A DNA stretch of 64,000 bases from Hordeum vulgare subsp. vulgare (lineage: Eukaryota; Streptophyta; Magnoliopsida; Poales; Poaceae): positions 318,753,186-318,817,185 of the forward strand of contig NC_058520.1 in NCBI RefSeq assembly GCF_904849725.1, read 5' to 3'. The notes beneath the pieces are model-generated. The model did no database searches. It worked only from the letters and a program-made list of their open reading frames with translations, and had not been told where the DNA came from. The stretch's first letter is position 1, and every line of letters begins with the position of its first letter. The translations under genes were made by a program, and so were the position numbers. Below, piece after piece: positions 20,553 to 31,600 of this stretch.

Positions 20553-21840
20553 GTGCCCCCGAGATGGTGTGCGGATAAGATGGATTGTTGGGAGGCGTTG
20601 GTGGATGAGTGGTGCACAGGCAACTGGCGAGTCGTCCATGACAATGCAAAGGATCGACGTAACCAAAGGGTTGGTGTGCCACACCATCAAGGCAGCGCCA
20701 ACTTACTTCAGTTTGAACGAAACTAGGTATGTGGTTTGCTTCATGATTCATGCAATTTATTCTTCATGCTACCTTGAGCCCCTTACTAATACTTTGTTCC
20801 TCTCTTCTAGGCGCATCACAATAAGACGGAGATGCCAGAGTTATACGACCTTTATGGCATGACCCATATCGCCTCGTATAAGAAGGCGAAGGCATTCTCT
20901 CAGTCTAATATGGATGATCCAAATAACTTTACCAACATCTCATCCCACCACAAGCTCGTGAAATACAGGGACACGGGGAAGGCTTGGAAAGGGGAGGACT
21001 TTAACCAGAGCCAGGAACCTTTGGATCCAGAGCTGGTGATGACATGTGCTGGCGGTAGGCCCCATGGCTCTATAGCCATTGGAGATGGGATAATATGTTG
21101 TCCACTCACTCTCCCAGAGATGAAGGCACGCTAGTCGAGCTCCTGTCCTGAGATAACGCCTCGTCCACGGCCAGTCGATCTTGCCATCGAGTTTAATTTT
21201 ATGGACTCGGAAAACTTTCATCCATTTCATTGTGTGTGTGGCCATCGATCATTAATGTGGTAACGAGGAATGGTGTTGTAGCTTGCTCTTGAGAAAGAGA
21301 GAGCGGCAAACGAGGCTGCTCTTGAGAAAGAGAGAGCGGCAACCGAGGCTGCTCTTGAGAAAGAGAGAGCGGCAATCCAGGCTACTCTTCAGGCTGCACT
21401 TGAGGAGAGGGACCACACCACAGCTCGGTTGATTGAGGAGTAGAGGGCCCGAAATGAGGCGGCTCACCTTGAAATGTATGAGCTTATTGTGGTAAGTTTA
21501 TTTTCCACATTAGCCAAATCATGTGTGTAATGTTTGTTTCATTACTAACTAATACGACTGACTCTTCAAAACTGAATGTGTAGTCTATGTACGAGAAGAC
21601 CGGTCAAACCCCTCCGCCGATGCCCGTCTTCTCTGCGATTGGCACGGTGAGTTTCATTTCAATGGTCATTATAAACTAGTATTAACAATTGAGTGTCATC
21701 ATGCTAACTGAGACATTGCAAAATATCTTTTTTGCCGAATAACTCCAGAGCGGCATCGTACGACCCTTCTCAAGGGAAACCGTCTCCAAACGAAGCCGAC
21801 GCGAGCAACCCTGGTGTTTCTCCTCCTTGATGACCACTTT
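20553..21840 (+). pseudogene. TNPA-like second gene of B, exons after the retrotransposon
   Basis: Continuation of the gene at 7438-8400. Exon 4 (20553-20726) reads PPRWCADKMDCWEALVDEW and ends in an in-frame TAG at 20724-20726, where relatives have an aromatic residue. Exon 5 starts at 20811 (AHHNKTEMPELYDLYGMTH) and is open to a TAG at 21132-21134, inside the Ptta/En/Spm domain. A coiled-coil exon from 21282 holds three tandem AALEKERAA units and a TAG at 21441-21443. Exons 21584-21646 (MYEKTGQTPPPMPVFSAIG) and 21749-21840 end the protein at a TGA, 21828-21830. A donor GTAAGT at 21841 opens a further intron. Exon edges between 21134 and 21282 are uncertain. At least four nonsense codons make it non-functional. 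Confidence 0.82.
21290..21390 (+). repeat. 33 bp tandem coding repeat (coiled coil)
   Basis: Three near-identical 33 bp units (GCTCTTGAGAAAGAGAGAGC core) encode AALEKERAA-type eleven-residue repeats, giving alternating A/L and charged residues typical of a coiled coil. It lies in the C-terminal part of the TNPA-like gene, where En/Spm second proteins carry dimerisation regions. The three copies are almost unchanged in DNA, so the expansion looks recent. Confidence 0.85.
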
Positions 21841-21891
21841 GTAAGTTTTCTCCAAAATGACATAATAAGCTCCTACTTGATTTATACTAGG

Positions 21892-21984
21892 AAAATGGTT
21901 AGTGAAACCACTAGTTTCATAACTTAGCTAATTTTGCTACAAAATGGTTAGTGAAACCACTAGTTTCATAACTTAGCTAATTTA
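21892..21984. repeat. About 49 bp tandem duplication
   Basis: The string AAAATGGTTAGTGAAACCAC followed by TAGTTTCATAACTTAGCTAA occurs twice in tandem, at about 21892 and 21941, with near identity. It lies just inside the last intron, ahead of the hairpin array. Confidence 0.85.
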
Positions 21985-24490
21985 GCTCCAAAATGACATA
22001 ATAAGCTCAATTGAAATAGAAAAAATGAAAAGAAGGAATAAGAAGAAGATGAGAAGAAGAAGAATAGGAGAAGAAGGAGAAGAAGAAGGAGAAGGAGAAG
22101 AAGAAGGAGAAGGAGCCTCCTTCTCCTTCTTCTTCTTCTCTCCTCCTTCTTCTCCTTCTTCTTCTCCTTCTTCTTCTCTTCTTCTTTTTCTTCTTCTCTC
22201 CTTCTTCTTCTCCTTGTTCTCTTCTTTCTTCCTCTCTTTCTTCTTCAATTTAGCTTATTTTCCCCAACAAAGACATATTTAGCTAATTATCCTCCAAAAT
22301 GACATAATTAGCCTAGTTAGGTAAAAACATCATAAGAACCTTGGTTAGGTCATTAAAATGACTAATTAAGCTCCTAAAAGACATAATAAGCTCAAAATGG
22401 CATAAGAACCTTGGTTAGCTCATTAATATTATATACTTAGCTTGTTTTCCTCTAAAATGACATAATTAGCCCATTTAGCACCAAAAATGCATACTTAGCT
22501 AATCTAGCTCCAAGAACATGATAAGAGGAGAAATAAAAAGAAGGAAGAAGAAGAAGAAGAGAAACAGAAGAGAAGGAGAAGGAGAAGAAGAAGAAGGAGG
22601 AGGAGGAGGAGAAGAAGAAGAGAAGAAGGAGAAGGAGGAGAAGAAGGATAATGAGCCCTCCTTGTTCTCCTTCTTCTTCTCCTTCTTCTTCTATCCTTCC
22701 TCTCCTCTTTTTTTCTTCTTCTTTTCTTCTTCTTTTCCTCCTCCTTCTCCTTCTTCTTTTTTTCTCCTTCTTCTCTTCTGGCTTCTTCTCTTTGTTCTAC
22801 AACTTAGCTTATTTTCCCCATCAAAGACATACTTAGCTAATTATCCTCTAAAATGACATAACTAGCCTAGTTAGGTAAAAACATCATAAGAACCTTGATT
22901 AGCTCATTAAGACGACTAATTAAGCTCCTAAAAGACATTATAAGCTCAAAATGGCATAAGAACCTTGGTTAGCTCAATAATATTATATACTTAGCTTGTT
23001 TTCCTCTAAAATGACATAATTAGCCCAGTTAGCTCCAAAAAGACAAACTTAGCTAATTTAGCTCCAAGAAGAGGAGAAGAGGAGAAATGAAAAGGAGGAA
23101 GAAGAAGAAGAAGAAGAGAAAAAGAAGAGAAGGAGAAGAAGAAGGATGAGGAGGATAAGAAGAAGAGAAGAAGCAGAAGGAGGAGGAGAAGGAGAAGGAG
23201 CCCTCCTCCTTCTTCTTCTTCTGCTCCTTCTTCTTCTCCTCCTCCTTCTTCTCCTTCTTCTTCTCTTCTTCTTCTCCTCTTCTTTTCTTCTTCTTCTCCT
23301 CCTCCTTATCCTTCTTCTTTTTCTTCTCCTTCTTCTCTTCTTGCTTCTTCTCTTTCTTCTTGAATTTAGCTTATTTTCCCCAACAAAGACATACTTACCT
23401 AATTATCTTTCCAAATGACGTAATTAGCTTAGTTAGGTGAAAACTTCATAAGAACCTTGGTTTGCTCATTAAAATGACTAATTAAGATGCTAAAAGACAT
23501 TATCAGCTCAAAATAGCATAAGAACCTTGGTTAGCTCATTAATATTATATACTTATCTTGTTTTCCTCTAAAATGACATAATTAGCCCATTTAGCTCCAA
23601 AAATACATACTTAGATAATTTAGCTCCAAGAAGAGGAGAAGAGGAGAAATGAAAAGAAGGTAGAAGAAGAAGAAGAGAAAAAGAAGAGAAGGAGAAGGAG
23701 AAGAAGGAGGAGGAGAAGAAGAATAGAAGAAGGAGAAGGAGGAGAAGAAGGAGAAGGAGCCCTCCTTCTTCTCCTTCTTCTTCGCTCCGCCTTATTCTCC
23801 TTCTTGTTCTCCTTCTTCTTCTCCTCTTCTTTTCTTCTTATTTTCTTCTTCTCCTCCTCCTCCTCCTCCTTCTTCTTTTTCTCCTCCTTCTCTTCTTGCT
23901 TATTCTCTTTCTTCTTCAATTTATCTTATTTTCCCCAACAAAGACATACTTAGCTAATTATTCTCCAAAATGACATAATTAGCTTAGTTAGGTAAAAACA
24001 TCAGAAAAACCTTGGTTAGTTCATTAACATGACTAATTAAGCTCCTAAAAGACATTATAAGCTCAAAATGGCATAAGAACCTTGGTTAGCTCATTAATGT
24101 TATCTACTTAGCTTGTTTTCCTCTATAATGAAATAAATAGCCCATTAGGTCCAAAAATACATAATTAGCTAATTTAGCTCCAAGAAGAGGAGAAGAGGAG
24201 CAATGAAAAGGAAGAAGAAGAAGAAGAAGAAGAAGAGAAAAAGAAGAGAAGGAGAAGGAGGAGAAGGAAAAGGAGAAGAAGAAGGAGAAGAAGGACTCCT
24301 TCTTCTCCTTCTTATTATCTCCTCCTTCTTCTCCTCCTTCTTCTCCTTATTCTCCTTCTTCTTATCTTCTTCTTTTCTTCTTCTTCTCCTCCATCTTCTT
24401 CTTCTCCTTCTCCTCCTCCTCCTCCTTATTCTTCTTATTTTTCTTTTCCTTCTTCTCTTCTTGCTTCTTCTCTTTCTTCGTAAATTTAGG
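21985..24490. repeat. Five-unit tandem array of purine/pyrimidine hairpins
   Basis: Units begin GCTCCAA at 21985, 22507, 23061, 23623 and 24177, so spacings are 522, 554, 562 and 554 bp; the fifth is cut short. Each has a purine run of GAA/GAG (about 100-200 bases) followed at once by its pyrimidine counterpart of CTT/CTC, forming a large palindrome. An AT-rich spacer follows with repeated CATAAGAACCTTGGTTAGCT and AAATGACATAATTAGC strings. The array lies between the donor at 21841 and a good acceptor TTTTGCAG at 24547-24554, so it is probably an intron in the 3' UTR of the TNPA-like gene. Open frames in it are K/E/R- or S/L/F-rich artefacts. Confidence 0.88.
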
Positions 24491-24554
24491 TTATTTGTCA
24501 TATATATGTTATTGTTGTTCTTCTTCTTCTGACTTTCTTATTCCCATTTTGCAG

Positions 24555-24880
24555 ATTGGATGTACTACATGCATGGAAGCTGGCATTGGAGTGCTTTAGT
24601 TCTAGTTTTCATTTGATTTGATCAACAATGTGGAACTATATGTATATGTATATATGGATGAACAATATATGTGGAACTATATGTATATCTTTATATGGAT
24701 GAATCTTTGTATATGTTTGTTCTTTGGGTATATGGGATGTACATTGATGAACAAATGGCATTCATGAACTTTATATGTGTATCATATATGTGTTTTGACC
24801 TATATATCATATATGTGCTATGAATTATATATATATGTGTTGTGAAATAGAAAAAATAAACAAAAATGTGACAATATGGG
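24555..24880 (+). other. Probable last non-coding exon and AT-rich tail of element B
   Basis: Behind the acceptor at 24554 the sequence ATTGGATGTACTACATGCATG starts a probable 3' UTR exon. It is followed by repeated TGGAACTATATGTATAT and TATATGGATGAA strings. No coding frame is supported. Confidence 0.5.
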
Positions 24881-25544
24881 CTCTTTGCCGTAAGCCAGCT
24901 CATGGCAAAGGCCTTTGTCATCTTGCAAATGACGGCAAAGGTGCCACATGGCACCCAACTGTGCAACTTGGGCAGCAGTAGCTGGCCATATGGGCTCTTT
25001 GTCATCTGCTGCCTCGGGAGGCTGTCGGCACAGCGGTAGGGAGGCAGATGGAAAAGAGACTGGTTCCTGGTTGGCCTTACTCTGAGCTGGCCCACAGAGG
25101 CAAAGACAAAGAGGGGGAGGGAGGCGGACGGCCAAGAGGGGGAGGAAGGCAGACGACAAAGAGGGGGAGGGAGGCAGACAACAATGAGGGGGAGGAAGGC
25201 AGATGACAATGAGGGGGAGAAAGGCACACGACAGTGAGGGGGAGGAAGGCAAACAACAATGAGGGGGATGAAGGCAGATGGTAAAGCCTCCGTTATCCCT
25301 AACGGAGGCGTTGCCTGTCGGCTGCCTTCTAAACATGTTTGCCTTCTGCTCGGCACCAGAGGCTGACGGCAAAGACCTTTGCCGTCCGCTTAAGGAAGAC
25401 TAACGGCAAAGAAGGTGATATGCCGTCGAAAGTAGTCGTAGGAACATTGCCGACAGGAGGCTGACGGCAAAGACCTTTGCCGTCGATGGATCACCTCTTT
25501 GCCGTCTGTTATTGCAGACGGCAAAGAGTCTGATTCATGTAGTG
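24880..25544 (+). repeat. Subterminal repeats and right terminus of element B
   Basis: TTTGCCGTC and its complement recur (for example 24892, 24951, 25370, 25378, 25409, 25478, 25498, 25517). Inside, at about 25110-25285, there is a 25 bp minisatellite of about seven units (GAGGGGGAGGAAGGCAGATG core). The right end GTCTGATTCATGTAGTG finishes at 25544, giving the terminus CACTACATGAATCAGAC on the other strand. It shares CACTAC and the TTTGCCGTC core with the end of element A but differs between them. Confidence 0.88.
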
Positions 25545-25560
25545 CCTCTTCTAGCTTCAC

Positions 25561-27165
25561 CATGAGTTCGAAGAAGATCGATCAATTGTTCAAATACCTT
25601 ACTAGAATCAAAGTTAGTTCCCGTTACCGAGGGAAAATAAGTAGATTTCTAGATACCAAGAAGAAAAGGTTTAGCGGGATCAAGTCTCATGACTGTCACG
25701 AGATGATGACGCAGATCCTTCTGGTTGTTCTTAGTGGTATACTGGACAAGCACACCCGTGAGATGCTTACTGGTCTCTGCAAATTTTTCAGCGTTATCTT
25801 TCGAAAGTCGATGACTGTGAACAGCTCCAAAGGTTACACAAGAGATAGTTTTCATACTAAATGAGCTTGAGATTTACTTCCCGCCTACATTATTTGATGT
25901 CATGGTGCATCTGTGTGTCCACATTGTGGATGCCATCAGTTTCCTCGGGCCTTCATTCCTTCACAGCATGATGTCGTTTGAGAGAACGAATGGGATCATC
26001 AAGTGATTCATTCATAACATGTCACATCTGGATGGCACCATCGTGCATGGCTATCTAACCCAAGAGTCCATTTCCTTCTCCAGAATTATCTAGGCTGCTA
26101 AAACCTTGTTATTGGTTCGCCCATGGACAAGCACCTTGGGAGGCTTGGAGGATAAGGTCACATGAATGGTCGGAGGTAATTGCATGTGGACCACTCGGGT
26201 CGACACAATGACTTTTACATAAAAAATTTAGTAGTGCTACAACACCTAGATGTGGTAGATCCTTTCATGGCACTGCACAAAGAAACAATCACAAAGAAGT
26301 ACCATGACAGCGTGGTAAACAAGACGGATGCCGAAGTTACTAGAGAGTACTAGCCCACTTTTTTGTGTTGGTTCAAAGAGCATGTTCTTGCTAATTCCCC
26401 AAAAGAGGACAGTGTGGACGGATTGTGCATACACGCCTAAGCACATGGCCCAACGACTAACCTGGTGACCTATCAGGCATATGATCTCAATGCATAAACA
26501 TTCAATACCAGTCTAAAAACATAGATAATGATTGCTAGAACTCAGGGGTGACGATGGAATGCGTGACTGACGACAACGACACAAATAAAAGATTCTACGG
26601 AAGGGTCAAAGATATCGGGCACCTGAAGTACGCTAGACTGCACAGTGCAACGATGTTCCTTGTCTGATAGGCTAAGGGATTCGAAAGAGAAAACTAGTCT
26701 TCCAATACCATGTATATACCTGATGCAAAGAGTGCAACTATTGTCAATGTCATCGCCAAAACTGAGCCATGGGTACACGCTAAGAACGTGACACAACACA
26801 TCTTCATAACTAACCTGAGCAATAATTTGAGCCGTGTTGTCGCGAGGACACGCAAAAGGACCAACCTCGAAATGCATGGAGTCGCGAACGACGAAGACTA
26901 CGACCTGTATGGTCACCCAATGAGGGAAGATGGTGATAACAATGAAGCATATGTCAAAACAAGAAGCAAGGCTACATTACCTAAGAAAAATGTACTCCAT
27001 GGAAAAGGAGAAGTCACAACGAGGGGCTCAATTATTTGACACTGAACAAGAAATGAAAGAAGCTCACTCAGAAACAACAACGTCGATGATCAGAAACCAT
27101 AACTTATATATATATGTTCCTATTTTGTATATGCATTTAACAGTTATCGGTCAAATTATGTAATA
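25561..27165 (+). pseudogene. TNP2 transposase C-terminal region, decayed (element C)
   Basis: The frame at 25561-25864 matches the stretch before and into DUF4218 (FSGIKSHDCHEMMTQILLVV, LDKHTREMLTGLCKFF). After frame losses, plus-strand pieces of DUF4218 continue (the REREWDHQV piece near 25980 corresponds to ERMNGVIKG in relatives). Then come the C-terminal parts: DPFMALHKETITKKYHD near 26255-26305, a KRFYGRVKDIGHLKYARL piece near 26585-26640 of DUF4216 type, and the open frame 26710-27039 (VHAKNVTQHIFITNLSNN, NDEDYDLYGHPM). Many stops and shifts break it. The N-terminal half is missing because element B interrupts it. Confidence 0.78.
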
Positions 27166-27234
27166 TATATCGCCTTATTTATATACATTGTATCCCTTTC
27201 CCACCATGCATATACATATATGGTTCCAGCTTGC

Positions 27235-27495
27235 TTTGGCTGTCCTTTGGAAGATAAAAAGAAAAGGTAAACCCAAATAAAAATAAAAAGGAAACATCAA
27301 TGAAAATTAAAAACCAAATAAAAAATAAAATAAAACAAAATAAAAAAGGAGAAAGTAAGAATGGAAAATGAAAAGAAAAATAAAAAAAAGAGAAATGAAA
27401 ATGAAGATAAAAAGAAAAAGAAAAAGAAAAGAAAAAAGAGAAAGGAAAAAAAGAAAATGAATAGAAAAACAAAAAGGAAATAAGAAAGGAAGTCA
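27235..27495. repeat. A/G-rich low-complexity tract
   Basis: Runs of AAAATAAAAA, GAAAAAGAAAAAG and similar units for about 260 bp. The open frame on the other strand is F/S-rich and reflects composition only. Confidence 0.85.
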
Positions 27496-27499
27496 TAGC

Positions 27500-28260
27500 A
27501 CTAGCGCTGGAACATGACCAGCACGATACCTACCTACGTTAGTGGTAGTGCTTGTTACACACCAACCGCTCGGGCTTCCCTCTCCTTTTTCCCCAAATCT
27601 CCCCCACCCACTCCTCCTGGTCGCTGTCGCCATCGTCGTTCCCCCTTTCCTTTCTCCCCACTCCTCTCATATCATCGTCATCACCCTCCATCACCGGCGC
27701 TGGTCGCATGCCCTGTGCATGTCCTCCGTAGTTGCCCTCCATCGCTATCGCGAGCCACACGCCCTACGTCGTCACCCTCCATCATCATCGCCGCCCACAC
27801 GCCATCTGCCATCACCCACCATAGCCAACACCACTCACACGCCCTCCGCTGTTGCCACCCATGCCCGTCTCCCCTCACCCCTGCCCTCCTGTAAGGCACC
27901 CGCCCCTCCTCTCTCTCTCTAACCATCTCTCTATTTTAGTTTGAAATTATTTTAGGTTTTTAAATTTAGATAGATCCCTAGTTTAAAGTAAACTAGGTCT
28001 TAGTTAGAACCCTAGGTAAAGGACCCTAGGTCAAATTTAGTTAGAATATTTTGTATGAAATTCACCTATTTGTAAACTAGGTTTTAGTTAGAATAACTTT
28101 TCAAAGTATGGATATGTCATATGTCGAACACTATATTGAGAGAGAGAGAGAGGGAGAGGCAGATGGAGAGGAAGAGGGAGATAGATAGATAGAGAGAGAG
28201 AGAGGAGAGGGAGAGGGAGGGAGAGAGTAAGAGATGGAAGAGGGAGAGAAAGTTATAAAA
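27500..28260. other. C-rich then AT-rich spacer with (GA)n microsatellite (element C)
   Basis: 27540-27920 is C-rich with CCATC, CTCC and CACC units and gives overlapping P/H/S-rich open frames on both strands; no domain is visible. 27930-28130 is AT-rich with repeated TAGGTTTTAGTTAGAA and CCCTAGGT strings. 28135-28255 is a GA microsatellite (GAGAGAGAGAGGGAGA). Probably the region between the two genes of element C, including the promoter of the second. No gene is called. Confidence 0.6.
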
Positions 28261-28428
28261 TAGCTAGGGTTACAATTTTTACAAATTAGGGATATAATTT
28301 TGTTAATAGGTCATAAGTATTGTTATTATAGACTATTGAAGTAATCGTGTTATATGCAACATTGAAGTGGTTTGATTGTGCCCAACTGGCTTTTTGTTAT
28401 TTGTAGGGAATGATTCCTAGTGGCCTAT

Positions 28429-28621
28429 GTTTTGCGAGAATGTTGATTCATTTCTATTATGGAAAATTTCACGCACTTTATTTGTCCACTTTTTTGCAAA
28501 GGTCATGTCGAAATTCATCTGAATTGTTTTGTGAATTTCGGTATGACTTGTGGTAGAAACTAGGTCATATCGAGTGCCCGAGATTTTCCGGAATGGGAAT
28601 GAATCAACATTTTAGCAAAAC
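28429..28621. repeat. Imperfect inverted repeat upstream of C second gene
   Basis: The left arm from 28429 (GTTTTGCGAGAATGTTGATT) pairs with the right arm ending at 28621 (AATGAATCAACATTTTAGCA followed by AAAC) over nearly 95 bp, with many mismatches and small gaps and almost no loop. It ends 70 bp before the start codon at 28691. The position is like that of the hairpin in front of the A transposase, though the sequence is unrelated. Confidence 0.72.
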
Positions 28622-28690
28622 TAGGCCTTTGATGTCATTATTCATTTTATTTGGTCTACAATTATATTATCAAACTCAATCATAGGAAAT

Positions 28691-31600
28691 ATGGATATAA
28701 ACGATGAATGCAAGGGTTCAGGCAATTGCCAAGATGTCTATGAGGTGGCACATAACTTTTTCGAGTATCTAGACGAACAATGTTTGTCCCAGGCCGTCTT
28801 CCAAAAGACAATAGCACCGACACCGGCGCTAAGATCGGCACCGGTGCCGAGACCGGCACAAATTTTGCTAAAGATACAAAAGTGAAGAGGATACGACACC
28901 AAACCAGCTCGGCACCAAAATATTGGTGGTCACTGTAATGGATCCCGGCAATTTCAATCCGGAAGAGTGTGAGGAAGTGCCCAAGTGCTACAACAATCAA
29001 ATACGATGCATCCTATGGGAGCCTCCACCATGAGTGACAAAAACATAAGGAATATACTAAAAATAGAGCACTTACGCCTGATGAAGTTGCATGATTGATT
29101 CCTATACCCCGGCGGAAATAAAACCAAATCTCCATCATCGTCTCTAGACAAGGGAAATAAGAAGATAAATGACAAAGCCATGGGAAAGTTTAGCAACACG
29201 CTGGCCGCCCTAAAAGTAATGGTGAAAACTCACACTGAAAAAAGAAACCCTACTCCAAGATTGTATAGGATAATCCGACAATTACGGAAGAGCACTTCGA
29301 TATATTGAAGGCGACTTGCTCTACTGAAGCTACCAAAGAAAAGTTGGAGTACATGAAGGGGCTTCAGGAAAGGAACATGGGGTGCCTCCTCCTCGAAATT
29401 CGTAGTTACTCGGGCAAGAGGAAAATATGGGCCAAGAAGGATGCGGAACGTGAAAGTCTATGGATCCCAGACTGACTGGCGGAGTTCACCATCCTGCAGG
29501 AGTGTGACTTCATCAGGGCCCGGTACACTTGGGACCTAGTAAATAAGGTTTTCAAAACAGACACGCCTACGAGGGAGTTCATGAGACTACTGGTAATTAT
29601 TATTTTATGACCATATTTTAGCTTCTAATCAATTGTACTACACGTTTAGTCACATTTGTCAATGATCCGCGTTCCTTTTAAATGAAGAGCAGCAATGGAT
29701 TGCAGCTGAAAGCGACTCGTCGTTTGAGCCATCCGCGAGGCCCAAGTGGGACACCCCTTTCAACTGTGCTTTGAACATAATGAAAGAACTCAGGTTGGAA
29801 AACGATCCATCGTATGGACGTGTGCATGTTGTCCCTCCAATGGCGCCACGTGGAAGTACTACTACAATGACGACAACGAGGAGAGAAAGCACAGATGGAA
29901 GTTAAACGAAATAAACATCGACAAGAAGGTTGAGACTGCGGTCAGTAAGAGAAAAACTAAGACCCAAGAAGCGATATGACCTAAGTTGTTAGCGAGACAG
30001 TGAACGCAGCGTAGCTTATTCTATAGAGTATTTTATAGCTTTGATTGGTGCCTTGGTCCCGAGAGTCTCTGAATGGTCGAAGAAAAATCCAGATAAAGAT
30101 GTAGTGGACTTTCCCCTTCTCAGCTTCGTTGGGAGCAATTAAGGGAGCATCACACCAACACCTACTCATGCAACCTCACCTACTCCTAGACCTTGTCCCA
30201 CACATGCTCATAGTAGCCCGTCCTCCGTCTCTATCATGCTCGATGGGGCTTCGGCTTTGCCTGAGATCGCCTACCTCACGGTAACTACCTGTCACACCGG
30301 CCCTCTTCAACATATACGTAATCTTCTATTTTCACTGCCTTTGGAATGTCTAACATCACTGACCTGTCTTCGAAGGCCGACAACACCCCGCGCACCATAC
30401 CGTAATCCATTAGTGCCCAGATGGTGGACGTGGTAAAGATGATGATAGTGAAGACAAGGAACGCTCGTTCCACATCCTGCCGATGCCCCTTGGCGTCTTC
30501 AAGGTTTCTATGGCCAGTATCAAAATAGGCGCAAGAATTTGGCTCCTCTGGTACCACTAAGGGGAGATGACGGCGAGACCCCATCACGGCTTCGTGATTT
30601 CAAGAGTTGGGTCCTATTGTGGCCGAAGTGTCGACTTCGTCTAGAGGCGGCCGGGAGCCTACCAACGACCAAGCCTCAACAAGGTATGGACACCACGACC
30701 CCCCGCCCCCGACCCAATTATAGGTGCCTATCATGCCGGGTGATAGTGGACGACGTAAGGAAGAAGCTCCATTAGTGGCTGATGACGTCGTCGCCGTCGA
30801 AAAAGCAATGGATGATGTCTGTTTCGAGGATGATGACCCTCTACGGTTTCTCAATACTGACGACTATGAACATGGAGGATTGATGGCTCAGCATTATTAC
30901 TTGGGCTTTGAGCGTGATGAGTTGATGTGTGAATTACTGGAGTAGGAACATTTTAAGACTGATTGCAAGAAGTCTCTCTTCATGCAATCCTCGCAGGAGA
31001 CGCCTCCAGATATCGCCTCAACACAGGAAAAATATTGTGAGGGTCGTGCAATGCTAAGCCCGAATACACTAGGAGGCGGTCAGTAACGGTATGATAAGCT
31101 CACTTACAGTACAAAAGAATCATAGTAAGAGATCGAGGAAAGGCCCTGGTGCCAAAGCTACTTGTATCAGCCAGCCGCCTTTGAAGCCTTGGGTTGTAGA
31201 ACGTATACCTATGAAGGTGCGGTGAAATTCCATGTCTGTGGTATTCCGATCACACCTAAGTTAGCGCTAGAGGCCCTAGACGACGATCTAAGGAGAGTTC
31301 ATGACGATGTGTTTTCGAGAGAGAAAATCCTTATCATCTCGAAAAAACCAGGATAACCCATCTATATGGTTAACGTGCCGCAACAAAGTTTGTATGTGTA
31401 GAAATTCCCCGCACATAAGTTCTTCCTTCGATTTGATTACCTCTTCGACATGTTTCACAGCACAAAGCTTTTATGCTTGTCCGCCTTTGTGCGTTGTACA
31501 TGAACTACATCGTCACGCGACAAAGAAAATATCTTATAACTCAGTCGGAGACCAATACTTTATGCATGAGGGCTTCTTGGCACTTTGGGAACAATACCGT

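Larger units (their letters stand above)
5733..25544 (+). mobile_element. CACTA element B, with 5' end cut by element A
   Basis: Plus-strand En/Spm element. It has a TNP2 pseudogene from 5847, a multi-exon TNPA-like gene, an intronic hairpin array, TTTGCCGTC subterminal repeats and a right terminus GATTCATGTAGTG ending at 25544. The 5' leader at 5733-5846 matches the leader of the A transposase (shared GTAGGTTGCATGGACGTAATAAAA), so both belong to one family. The left terminus and hairpin expected upstream of 5733 are absent, because A sits there. A 12 kb LTR retrotransposon splits the second gene. The right flank at 25545 is the coding remnant of element C, so B probably inserted into C. Confidence 0.85.

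Noticed and set aside
21985..24490. Regularly spaced repeats that might suggest a CRISPR-like array
   Set aside because: Units are about 554 bp long palindromes of GAA/CTT with repeated spacers in a plant transposon. There are no short repeats with unique spacers and no Cas genes.
27500..27930. Overlapping C-rich frames on both strands that might be a proline-rich protein
   Set aside because: Simple CCATC/CTCC composition, no conserved motif, and frames open on both strands at once.
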